Shown one piece after another: positions 25,517 to 34,010 of a DNA stretch of 64,000 bases. Within the stretch, counting starts at the first letter, position 1. Every line of letters starts with the position of its first letter. The DNA is taken from NCBI GenBank assembly GCA_964636985.1, contig CAZWSX010000031.1:3151-67150 (forward strand), in the 5' to 3' direction. The notes under the pieces were generated by a model that was given only the letters and a program-made list of their open reading frames with translations, did no database searches and was not told the origin of the DNA. Source of the DNA: CAZWSX01 sp964636985. GTDB lineage: Bacteria > Planctomycetota > Planctomycetia > Pirellulales > Pirellulaceae. The position numbers and the translations under genes are program-made.

Positions 25517-27729
25517 ATACCGTGCGCACGCTGTCGCTGGCTTTGGGTGCATGGCCCATCGGTGTCGCCGTAATGGCAGTCGTCGTTTGTGCCGCCGTTT
25601 CGTTCTACAGCTGGCGGCGGGCGGGATCACGCTTCGACCATGGGTTGCTCGAACTGCTCCGTGTGCTCTTGGTCGCCTTTGGAGCAATCTTGTTCCTGCA
25701 ACCGGAATGGGTCGAAGAGCGCAAGCCGGAAGAGAAGCCCACGATCGCCGTCCTGTACGACGACTCGACTAGCATGGAAACACGCGATGTCGTCGTCTCC
25801 GGCGGTGCTCAAACCACAGCCGTAACGCGGCGCGAAGCAATTGCTCCCGTCTTGGAAGGCAAGCTTTGGGATGCGTTGCGGGATCGGTACGAGGTAGTCA
25901 TTCAGCCGCTGTCGGCGACGGCTGGCGAATCGGGCAAGGAAACAAAGGGAACGACCAACCTGACCGACCCGCTCGTTCGAGCGCCCCGCGACATCAAGAA
26001 CCTGATGGCGGTTGTGCTCTTGTCCGACGGCGATTGGAACGCGGGCGATCCGCCGGCCCAAGCAGCGTCGGCATTGCGGCTGCAAGGCATTCCAGTGTTC
26101 ACGGCGACAGCCGGAAGCCCCACGCGGTTGCCTGATATCGAACTGGTGAACCTTGACTCGCCTACGTTTGGTGTGGCGGGGAAATCGGTGCGGATTCCGT
26201 TTTCGATCGACAGTGCGATGCCTCGCGAGTACATCGCGACGGTCAAGCTCACGTCGTCCGATGGAGAAGAGGTGACCAAGGAAGTTCGCATCGCTCCAAT
26301 GGGTCGCACCACTGACGCCTTGGTGTGGAAGCCCAAAGACATCGGCGATTACACGGTGACGCTGGAAGTTCCCAAGCACTCCGACGAATTGCTTGGCGAC
26401 AACAACAAACTCACGGCGCCGATTGCCATTCGCGCCGAAAAGCTCAAGGTGCTCGTCGTCGAATCGGTGCCGCGATGGGAATATCGCTTTCTGCGGAATG
26501 CCTTGTCGCGCGATCCAGGCGTTGAACTTTCGTGCTTGCTCTATCAGCCGGGCCTGGCCAAATCGGGTGGCGGCAGCAAGGACTACATTCGCCAGTTCCC
26601 ATCGGGACTGGATGAGTTGTCCAAGTTCGACGTGGTGTTCCTGGGGGACGTGGGCGTCGAGGATGGGCAGCTCACGCCCGAGGATTGCCGGTTGCTGAAA
26701 GGGATCGTCGAACACCAGGCCAGCGGCCTGGTCTTCTTGCCAGGGACTTACGGGCGAGAGATGACGCTGCTCGATACGGAACTCGGCGACCTTTGCCCAG
26801 TCGCTCTCGATGCGGATCAGCCAGGCGGCTGGGGTTCGCGAACGGCCAGCCATTTTGAACTGACGGAATTGGGGCGGCGCAGCCTTCTCACCAAGCTGGC
26901 CGATACCAACGAAGAAAACGCCGAGGTGTGGGAATCGCTCCCCGGCTTTCAGTGGTATGCACCGATCGTTCGCGCCAAGGCAGGTGCCGAAGTGCTGTGC
27001 GTCCATAAAGACGCCGAAAACGAACACGGCCGCTTGCCGCTGCTGGTGACCAAAACGTACGGAGCCGGAAAAGTCCTGTTTATGGGGACCGACGGTGCTT
27101 GGCGTTGGCGCAAGGGGGTCGAGGACAAATACCACTACCGCTTTTGGGGGCAAGTGGTCCGCTGGATGGCTTACCAACGCAACCTCGCCAAAGGCGAAAC
27201 GATGCGGATGTACTACTCGCCCGAACAGCCATTGGTGGGGCAATCGCTATCGCTGCGAGCAAACGTGATGGAGCGAAGCGGCGAGCCGTTGCGCGATGGG
27301 GAGGTCACCGCCCGAATTGTTGCTCCTTCTGGTAAGCCCGAAACGGTCCGATTTCGCTCGACTGGTGATGAATGGGGAGCTTTCGCGGCGACCTATGCAG
27401 TCGAAGAGCCTGGCGCCCATGAAGTGACGCTGAAATGCAAGCAGACGGGTGCCACATTGACGACCACGATCTTTGCCCAGGGTTCCCCCTACGAGCGGAT
27501 CGGCAGGGCAGCGCGCCCCGAAGTGATGGAAGAGATTGCCCGCGTGACCCGCGGTGGTGTGATTGCCTTGGATCGTCCGCAGAAGTTTGTCGAGTCGCTG
27601 GAGGCTTTGCCTGAGGCTCCCCCTGCGATTGCACGTTTACAATTGTGGTGTCATCCGGTTACGGCGTCGGTATTTGTTGCCTTGATCGCGGTCTTTTGGG
27701 TTGGCCGGAAAGCGATCGGGTTCATCTAG
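25513..27729 (+). CDS. Membrane protein with VWA-like and glutamine-amidotransferase-like domains
   Basis: 738 residues from ATG 25513, overlapping the upstream stop by four bases; this rules out the longer open frame from 25432. Two helices near the N-terminus (about 15-33 and 47-63), then a VWA-like domain starting IAVLYDDSTSM (78-88) with VVLLSDGDWNAGDPP. From about residue 310, KLKVLVVESVPRWEYRFLRNAL begins a class I glutamine-amidotransferase-like domain that continues through VFLGDVGVEDGQLT and LVFLPGTYGREM to ARWRKG-type endings (MGTDGAWRWRKGVEDKYHYR). Further beta domains and one C-terminal helix close the protein. Paired with the BatA-type gene as a second VWA partner for MoxR. Confidence 0.88.
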   Translation: MNTVRTLSLALGAWPIGVAVMAVVVCAAVSFYSWRRAGSRFDHGLLELLRVLLVAFGAILFLQPEWVEERKPEEKPTIAVLYDDSTSMETRDVVVSGGAQTTAVTRREAIAPVLEGKLWDALRDRYEVVIQPLSATAGESGKETKGTTNLTDPLVRAPRDIKNLMAVVLLSDGDWNAGDPPAQAASALRLQGIPVFTATAGSPTRLPDIELVNLDSPTFGVAGKSVRIPFSIDSAMPREYIATVKLTSSDGEEVTKEVRIAPMGRTTDALVWKPKDIGDYTVTLEVPKHSDELLGDNNKLTAPIAIRAEKLKVLVVESVPRWEYRFLRNALSRDPGVELSCLLYQPGLAKSGGGSKDYIRQFPSGLDELSKFDVVFLGDVGVEDGQLTPEDCRLLKGIVEHQASGLVFLPGTYGREMTLLDTELGDLCPVALDADQPGGWGSRTASHFELTELGRRSLLTKLADTNEENAEVWESLPGFQWYAPIVRAKAGAEVLCVHKDAENEHGRLPLLVTKTYGAGKVLFMGTDGAWRWRKGVEDKYHYRFWGQVVRWMAYQRNLAKGETMRMYYSPEQPLVGQSLSLRANVMERSGEPLRDGEVTARIVAPSGKPETVRFRSTGDEWGAFAATYAVEEPGAHEVTLKCKQTGATLTTTIFAQGSPYERIGRAARPEVMEEIARVTRGGVIALDRPQKFVESLEALPEAPPAIARLQLWCHPVTASVFVALIAVFWVGRKAIGFI

Positions 27730-27753
27730 CTTTTTCTCACGGAACGAGTCGCC

Positions 27754-30700
27754 ATGGACAAGAATTCCCAGCGAGAACCTTTGACGTTGCCCGCGAGTAT
27801 GCGGACACAGCTGTTTTCGTTTCGCTCGCGACTCTGGTCGATCAAGATCATGGAGGCGATCGCCGGCGCGCTCTTCGGCGTGGTCGCCGCGTACCTCGCG
27901 ATCTTCGTGCTCGATCGTCTGATCGATACGCCGCCCGCGGCTCGATGGGCGATCTTCGCGACGGCGGTGATCGGCTGTGCCTTCGCCGGCGTGCTGCTCC
28001 ATCGCTGGGTGTGGGGACATCGAAAGATGGACCAACTGGCGCGGCTGGTGGCTCGCCGACATCCGAACCTGGGTGACCGGATGTTGGGCGTGATCGAACT
28101 CGTCCGCAGCGAATCGGAACAAGCCCGTTCGCGAGCCTTGTGCGAAGCGGCCATCAAGCAAGTGGCAGGCGAAGTCTCGCACCGCGATCTGAGCGATGCC
28201 GTGCCGCGTCCGCGCCATCGCCAATGGGCGTGGATGGCTGGCGCCGTGGCCGTCATCGCATTGGTGCTGGGTGCGACCGTTCCCGAAGCAGCCGCCAATG
28301 CCTGGCAGCGATTCCTCTCGCCATGGAGCAACGCTAAGCGGTACACGTTCGCGGCCCTGCAACCCTTGCCCGAACGAATGGTCGTCGCTCACGGCGAACC
28401 GACCACCGTCGAACTCAAACTCAATCCCGACTCGCGCTGGAAACCGAACAGCGGATCGGTGCAAGTGGGTTCGCAAGCGCCGGTCGATGCCAACCGTGAA
28501 GAAAACAAATACGCCGTCACGATTCCGGGCCAGATCGAATCCGGTTGGATGAAGGTCTCTGTTGGCGACGCAACGCAGCGGGTTCGAGTCGAGCCGATGT
28601 TGCGCCCCGAACTGGCGGCCGTCGCCGCCGAAGTGAAACTGCCTGAATACTTGGAGCGAACACTGCCGCTCAAAAAAGATATTCGCGGCGGAGCGCTGTC
28701 GGTCGTAAAAGGGAGCGTCGCAACGCTAACCGCTACCGCCAATCGCGAACTGGCCAGCGCCCAAGTCGATGGCTCCGATGCAGCCATCGCGAAGGATACG
28801 GTCACCACCAATCCGATTCCGGTCGACGAATCGCGGAAGCTGACGTTAGCGTGGAGCGACGCGAATGGGCTTTCGGGGCGCGAGCCGTTCGCGCTCTCGA
28901 TTGTCGCTCGCGAAGACGAAGCGCCCGTGCTGGCCTGCGAGGGGCTCACCCGCGAAAAGATCGTCATCGATATCGAGACGATCACGTTCAAGGTTCACGC
29001 CCAGGATGACTTCGGCGTTCGTCGGGTCGGCATCGAATGGCGCAGCGCCGCCGAAGAAGGCCAAGCCGATGCCGTGAGCAACACGGCCGGCGAGCAACTC
29101 TTGGCGGCCGGAGCAGGCGACAAGGACTCAATCGACTTGTCGGGAACGTTCTGCGCGAAGACGCTAGGCATCGAGCCGCAAACGCTCGAAGTGCGTTTGT
29201 TCGTGGAAGACTACATGCCGGGTCGCCCCCGCGTGTACTCGTCGCCGTTCACCATGCATGTCTTGAGTGCCGAGCAGCATGCGATCTGGCTGGCCGAACA
29301 GCTTTCGAAGTGGCATCGCCTGGCCCTCGAAGTTCGCGACCGCGAAATGCAGTTGCATGCCGTCAACGAGGAACTGCGAACGCTGGACGATACCGAACTC
29401 GATTTACCCGAGACGCGCCGACGGATCGAACAACAAGCCTCCGCCGAGCGGGCCAACGGCCGCCGGTTAACGGGCTTGGTCAACGCCGGCGAAGAGTTGC
29501 TGCGGCAAGGGATGCGCAATCCCGATTTCGGCGTCGGTCACTTGGAAAAGTGGGCCGAGATGCTCGTGATCCTCAAGGACATCGCGGGCAACCGGATGCC
29601 CAGCGTGGCCGACCTGCTCAAGCAAGCGGCTCAGGCGACGCCGGCCACTGCTGGCCCCAAGTCGTCGAGCAATCCCCAAGCGGGCCAGGTGAAGGCCTCG
29701 GGCGCGCCCGGCGGTCCTCCAGGCGATCAAAAAGGGAAGCCGAAGCCCCCAGCCCCGTCGCTGGTCGATATGGAGTCGTCGCAGCAACCAGCCAATCCAA
29801 ATCAAGCGGACCAAGGCAAGCAGAATCCTACGCCTCCTAAGGCGGCAGCGCTCCGGTTGCCAGTGACGACCGTAATGGGCTCGGGCGGAAAGAAAGGTGG
29901 TGCCAGCCCCGCGGCTGCCAGTGTCGACGAAGCCGTCCGCGTGCAAGCCGACCTGCTGGCCGAGTTCGAGAAGATCTCGGACGAGCTCAATAAGATCCTG
30001 GCCAATCTGGAAGGAAGCACGCTGGTCAAGCGGCTCAAGGCGGCTTCGCGGTTGCAACTCACCATCGCGACCAATTTGAGCAAGCAAGCCAGTGACGCGT
30101 TTGGCAAAGGGGAAGTCAAAGAAGCAAAAACTGAAGAAGCGGCGAAGGAAGTCGCCAACCAACCGGAACGTGGCCGTGGCAACAAAGACCGTCGCCATTC
30201 GGCCGACGCCGTGACGATCATCAACAGCGCCGCCGATGCGGAAGCCAAAGCGAGCCTGAACCTGTCGAACATCATGGACGACATGCAAGGCTACTTCGAG
30301 CGCCGCCGCATGCAGCGGTTCAAGACCGTGCTCGATGAAATGCGGACGGAAGACCCCATCGGTGGCTTGCGAAGGCTCGGCGACGAAATCCGCAAGGAAA
30401 TCGGATTGTCGGCTGCACAGGCGGAATTCTGGTCCGACACGTTCGACCGCTGGGCCGAGAACCTCATCGATCCCGCCTGCAACGGCCAGTGCCCCGGCTG
30501 CAAGTCGAAAGCGAGCCTGCCTCCTTCGATCGTTCTGGAAGCGATGCGAATTCTGGAAGGGGAAATCAACCTTCGCGAAGAGACGCGCGTGACCGATCAA
30601 GCCCGCGCCGGGCTGGAGTCGAAGGTCTTCGGCGATCGCGCGATGAAGCTCTCGGTTACGCAATCGGAGTTTTCCGATCGAACCAATAAGCTGACCGAGC

Positions 30701-31107
30701 GGATTCGCCAGCTGCCCGACGGTGAACAGGAGTTCGCCAAAGAAATCGCCTTGCTGACGCGAGTCGAGGAAGTGATGAACGACGCCAAGCAGATTTTGAG
30801 CCGGCCGCAAACCGACTCGGTGGCGGTGGCCGCCGAGACCGAAGCGATCGAGCTATTACTCAGCTCGAAGCGGATCAACCCGAAGGGCCGCGGCGGCGGA
30901 GGAGCCAATCCTGGCGGCGGCGGCACCGGCAACACGGTCGATTCGGCCCTGTCGCTGATCGGCCTCGGCGTGAACGAAAACGAAATCCGCGAGGACCACG
31001 GCATCGCCCAAACGACGGGCGAAACGGCGAACTCGATTCCCGAAGAATTCCGCGCCGGTTTGAGCGAGTACTTCAGCCGCTTGGAACGCGAAGGGAGCAA
31101 GCCGTAA
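27754..31107 (+). CDS. Large membrane protein with long coiled-coil region, DUF4175-like
   Basis: 1117 residues. Two membrane helices near the N-terminus (about 33-53 and 63-83) and a third around 158-178 are arranged as in DUF4175-type proteins. Beta-rich domains follow to about 500, then a helical, charged region. A Pro/Gln/Gly-rich, low-complexity linker occupies about 630-720. A small Cys cluster, CNGQCPGCKSKA, lies near residue 908. The tail is Gly-rich before LSLIGLGVNENEIRED. The start codon lies 24 bases after its neighbour's stop; its own stop overlaps the next start (TAATG). Probably a scaffold of the MoxR-Bat complex; this is inference from position. Confidence 0.75.
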   Translation: MDKNSQREPLTLPASMRTQLFSFRSRLWSIKIMEAIAGALFGVVAAYLAIFVLDRLIDTPPAARWAIFATAVIGCAFAGVLLHRWVWGHRKMDQLARLVARRHPNLGDRMLGVIELVRSESEQARSRALCEAAIKQVAGEVSHRDLSDAVPRPRHRQWAWMAGAVAVIALVLGATVPEAAANAWQRFLSPWSNAKRYTFAALQPLPERMVVAHGEPTTVELKLNPDSRWKPNSGSVQVGSQAPVDANREENKYAVTIPGQIESGWMKVSVGDATQRVRVEPMLRPELAAVAAEVKLPEYLERTLPLKKDIRGGALSVVKGSVATLTATANRELASAQVDGSDAAIAKDTVTTNPIPVDESRKLTLAWSDANGLSGREPFALSIVAREDEAPVLACEGLTREKIVIDIETITFKVHAQDDFGVRRVGIEWRSAAEEGQADAVSNTAGEQLLAAGAGDKDSIDLSGTFCAKTLGIEPQTLEVRLFVEDYMPGRPRVYSSPFTMHVLSAEQHAIWLAEQLSKWHRLALEVRDREMQLHAVNEELRTLDDTELDLPETRRRIEQQASAERANGRRLTGLVNAGEELLRQGMRNPDFGVGHLEKWAEMLVILKDIAGNRMPSVADLLKQAAQATPATAGPKSSSNPQAGQVKASGAPGGPPGDQKGKPKPPAPSLVDMESSQQPANPNQADQGKQNPTPPKAAALRLPVTTVMGSGGKKGGASPAAASVDEAVRVQADLLAEFEKISDELNKILANLEGSTLVKRLKAASRLQLTIATNLSKQASDAFGKGEVKEAKTEEAAKEVANQPERGRGNKDRRHSADAVTIINSAADAEAKASLNLSNIMDDMQGYFERRRMQRFKTVLDEMRTEDPIGGLRRLGDEIRKEIGLSAAQAEFWSDTFDRWAENLIDPACNGQCPGCKSKASLPPSIVLEAMRILEGEINLREETRVTDQARAGLESKVFGDRAMKLSVTQSEFSDRTNKLTERIRQLPDGEQEFAKEIALLTRVEEVMNDAKQILSRPQTDSVAVAAETEAIELLLSSKRINPKGRGGGGANPGGGGTGNTVDSALSLIGLGVNENEIREDHGIAQTTGETANSIPEEFRAGLSEYFSRLEREGSKP

Positions 31108-32021
31108 TGCGTTGGGGGCGTTTGAGCATCGCAGCCGCGGCAGCGTTGGTAATTGGCCAGGGCCTGGCGTTTCGGCCGGCACTTGGCCAGGATGCGGTCG
31201 CCGAAGTCGTCGAGGCCATCCAAGCAGTGGCCGGGGCACTTACGCCTGCTAAGGCAACCAACGACACGCCCACGGGCGGGCTGGCGGAGGCGTTCGCGGA
31301 ACCTTTGCAACTGGGTGCGGTCGAGGGAAAGGTTGCTATCGACGATCCGGCGCTCAAGCGCCTTAAGCCGCTGCTGTTTCGCGAACTCACGTTTGTTCGG
31401 ACCGTTTGCGATCTGCCGGTGGAACTGCGGGCCAAGGTGAAGGTCGCGGCCATTGAATCGTTAGCCGACCTCAAAAAAGCCCTTAAGGATCAAAACTGGC
31501 AGGATGGAGTCGTTTGGATCAACGCCACAGACGATCAGCGGAGCGATCCCACCGATCCGATCCGCCAAAAGATTTTTGAAGTGCTCAAGCGCGAACTGCC
31601 GGCGGAGAAGTTCAGTGTCGTCGAAAAGGAATGGCAACATCGGCAAGAGTACGAACGTGCGGCGACCGTCGCGGCGGCAATCTTTGTGATCGACGAGCGG
31701 ATTCGCTTGGAGCAAAAGCAACAGGACGCTATCGGCAAAGCGATTGCCGAGAACTGGGAAAGTCGCTTCGGGACGTGGCGGATGCTGGCTCAGTACAACT
31801 GGGAGTATCTGCCCAACGTTCCCGACAAACTGATCAAGCCCCATCTGAGCGAAGAACAAGTGGAAGCTTGGAACGCGGCCCCGAAGCACATGGTTGGCAT
31901 TGGCCTTGGCGAGGAGATGATCCCCGCCGACGAACTGTGGTGGGACGGCGTCGAAGAAGCCGCCAGCGACCTTTTGAAGGACTTGTTCGTCGATCGTGAA
32001 GCAGGCGCCAAAACGAATTAA
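31107..32021 (+). CDS. Exported hypothetical protein of the MoxR-Bat operon
   Basis: 304 residues, with signal peptide MRWGRLSIAAAAALVIGQGLAF and cleavage near ALGQ. The rest is helical and charged (ELRAKVKVAAIESLADLKKALKDQN, EKEWQHRQEYERAATVAAAIFVIDERIRLEQKQQDAIGKA), with several Trp residues near the C-terminus (NWESRFGTWRMLAQYNWEYL). No family is recognised. It is translationally coupled to the large membrane protein by a one-base overlap and ends five bases before the next gene. The next gene has a similar helical, Trp-containing pattern, so the two may be distant relatives. Confidence 0.7.
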   Translation: MRWGRLSIAAAAALVIGQGLAFRPALGQDAVAEVVEAIQAVAGALTPAKATNDTPTGGLAEAFAEPLQLGAVEGKVAIDDPALKRLKPLLFRELTFVRTVCDLPVELRAKVKVAAIESLADLKKALKDQNWQDGVVWINATDDQRSDPTDPIRQKIFEVLKRELPAEKFSVVEKEWQHRQEYERAATVAAAIFVIDERIRLEQKQQDAIGKAIAENWESRFGTWRMLAQYNWEYLPNVPDKLIKPHLSEEQVEAWNAAPKHMVGIGLGEEMIPADELWWDGVEEAASDLLKDLFVDREAGAKTN

Positions 32022-32025
32022 GACT

Positions 32026-32895
32026 ATGACGAGTCGACAACCAGGCCCGATCCTCTTTGCCCGGCATCGCACGGTGTGGGGCCTGTTTGTCGTGGCGTGG
32101 GGGCTCGCATGGGGCCTGACGTGGACGCTGGCGCTGGGAGCGCCGGACGACTTTGAAGTCGATCCGCGCGCCAAAGCTGCGAAAGGCAATCCGAATTTCC
32201 GCGGGAACTTCGTAATCACCCTCGAGCAAATGGAGAGCTGGGTTTTCAATTCGGCGGGGCAGAATCGGCAGGGCTGGACTCGGAATTGCGAGAAAGGAAT
32301 GAAAGCGCGGCTGGCTGAGATTGAGGCCACGGAACCATTCAGCGAGCAGCAGCGATCCGCACTCAAGCTGGCGATGCAGGGAGATATCGAACGAGTGCTG
32401 GCTCAGTTTGACAAGTTACTGGAAAAGCACCCTCCATCCGCGGACGCCGTCGACCAGGAGCAATACCAGGCCATCTATCAGGATCTCCAACCGCTGCGGC
32501 TGCGAGTTTCCAAGGGGATCTTTCGCAAGGACTCGCTCTTTGCCAAGGCGTTCCGGCAAATCGCAACGGAATCACAGTGGAACCGGCTGCAAGAACTGGA
32601 AAAGGAACGCCGCAAGAAGCGTTGGTTACTGGCCGTGCAACTCCTGGTCGTGCAGTTGGACCAGGCGTGTCCCATGCGCCACGAACAGCGGCAAGCGCTC
32701 ACCAAAGTGCTTAGCGAACGAAACCCGCCCGTCATCGATGGGGAAGGAAACTCGCTCTATATCGCGTATTCGGCGTTGGCGAGCACCCCCGCTGAGAAAT
32801 GGAAGAAGATCTTCGACGATCGGCAGTTGCCGCGGCTGGAGAAACACATGGAGCGGTATCAAGGCGTGCAGATGTCGGAAGAAGCGGACGAGTAA
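32026..32895 (+). CDS. Membrane-anchored hypothetical protein of the MoxR-Bat operon
   Basis: 289 residues from ATG 32026; an in-frame start at 31996 would overlap the previous gene. A hydrophobic segment near the N-terminus (GLFVVAWGLAWGLTWTLALG) is a signal anchor. The rest is rich in long charged helices (RLRVSKGIFRKDSLFAKAF, QWNRLQELEKERRKKRW, RQALTKVLSERNPP). Two short motifs with Trp (ESWVFNSAGQNRQGW, TPAEKWKKIFDD) also resemble the preceding protein. Function is not recognised; packed position implies involvement with the VWA proteins. Confidence 0.7.
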   Translation: MTSRQPGPILFARHRTVWGLFVVAWGLAWGLTWTLALGAPDDFEVDPRAKAAKGNPNFRGNFVITLEQMESWVFNSAGQNRQGWTRNCEKGMKARLAEIEATEPFSEQQRSALKLAMQGDIERVLAQFDKLLEKHPPSADAVDQEQYQAIYQDLQPLRLRVSKGIFRKDSLFAKAFRQIATESQWNRLQELEKERRKKRWLLAVQLLVVQLDQACPMRHEQRQALTKVLSERNPPVIDGEGNSLYIAYSALASTPAEKWKKIFDDRQLPRLEKHMERYQGVQMSEEADE

Positions 32896-32912
32896 GTTTC
32901 GAGGGATCACCC

Positions 32913-34001
32913 ATGACGCAATGGAATCGACCACTCGCCGCGTGCCGGTGCGCATTGAACGCGTGCCTGGTGCTCGGGATTATGGCCGGCGTTGGTAATA
33001 GCACCGCGCGTGCGCAGCTGGCCAACATTCGCGTCGGCGAGGCCGTGCCCCGCGACGTCCGCGAGATATACGACCGCGGCCTGGCCTATCTCGCTTCGAC
33101 TCAAACCGCTAACGGCGATTGGCCCGGATCGGGCGGCTACAACGGACCAGGCGTCACCGGCATGGCCGTGATGACGTTTCTCGCGTCAGGCGAGGACCCC
33201 AACTACGGCCCCTACAGCAACGTGATTCGCAAAGGCCTCCGCAACATCATCCTGGGACAAGACGCCAGTACCGGATACCTGGCTTCGCAGAATGGCGGCA
33301 TGTACGACCACGGCTTCGCGATGCTGGCTTTGGCCGAAGCCTACGGCACCGTCGACGATCGCGAACTGTGGGCGGGCGAGTCAAAGAAAAGCCGGTCGAT
33401 CGGCCAGGCTCTCGAGTTGGCCGTTCGTTGCTCGATTACGTCGCAAAAGAAGAATCAATACGGCGGCTGGCGGTATTCGCCCGATGCCACCGATGCCGAT
33501 ACGTCGGTCAGCGGGGCGGTGATGGTGGGGCTGCTCGCCGCTCGGAATGCCGGCATCGAAGTTCCCGATGAAGTCGTCGACAAAGCGGTCAAGTATTTCA
33601 CGTCGATGACGGATGAATCGGGGTTTGTCGGCTACTCGGGCGGCCTGGGAGGATTCGGCGAGTCGACCGCCCGCACGGCCATTGCCACGCTCGTCTACGC
33701 GGTCTCGCGCCGCAAGGATCTGCCGCAGTACAAGGCGACCATCAAGAAGTCGGTGGAGAGCATCGAGTCGACAGGGAACGATCACTACTTGGAATACACC
33801 CGCTATTACCAGGCGCAGGCGCTCTTTCAAGGCGACGTGATCGGCTGGGAAAAGTGGAACAAGCTGCTGATTCGGCAATTGAAGGACGCGCAAGCGGCTG
33901 ACGGGAGTTTTCAATCGCAGTTCGGGCAATCGTGTGGCACGTCGCTCTCGCTGCTGGGACTGGCCCTGAACTACCGCTTCCTTCCCATTTACGAACGATA
34001 G
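32913..34001 (+). CDS. Secreted protein with terpenoid-cyclase/prenyltransferase-type alpha-alpha toroid
   Basis: 362 residues from ATG 32913, with GAGGGA upstream. A signal peptide is present (AACRCALNACLVLGIMAGVGNSTARAQ). The rest is made of repeated helical hairpins of the squalene-cyclase/prenyltransferase superfamily: RGLAYLASTQTANGDWPGSGGY, NGGMYDHGFAMLALAEAYGT, QYGGWRYSPDATDADTSVSG, and DAQAADGSFQSQFGQSCGTSLSLLGLAL. The classic DCTAE or DDXXD catalytic motifs are not seen, so it is probably a binding or scaffold toroid, like complement-type or pectate-lyase-like toroids, rather than a terpene cyclase. It belongs to the MoxR-Bat operon by close spacing. Confidence 0.82.
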   Translation: MTQWNRPLAACRCALNACLVLGIMAGVGNSTARAQLANIRVGEAVPRDVREIYDRGLAYLASTQTANGDWPGSGGYNGPGVTGMAVMTFLASGEDPNYGPYSNVIRKGLRNIILGQDASTGYLASQNGGMYDHGFAMLALAEAYGTVDDRELWAGESKKSRSIGQALELAVRCSITSQKKNQYGGWRYSPDATDADTSVSGAVMVGLLAARNAGIEVPDEVVDKAVKYFTSMTDESGFVGYSGGLGGFGESTARTAIATLVYAVSRRKDLPQYKATIKKSVESIESTGNDHYLEYTRYYQAQALFQGDVIGWEKWNKLLIRQLKDAQAADGSFQSQFGQSCGTSLSLLGLALNYRFLPIYER

Positions 34002-34010
34002 AGGGTCGGC

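Noticed and set aside
25627..27243. 538-codon minus-strand open frame in the VWA/GATase-like gene
   Set aside because: Shadow of a well-supported gene inside a tightly coupled plus-strand operon.
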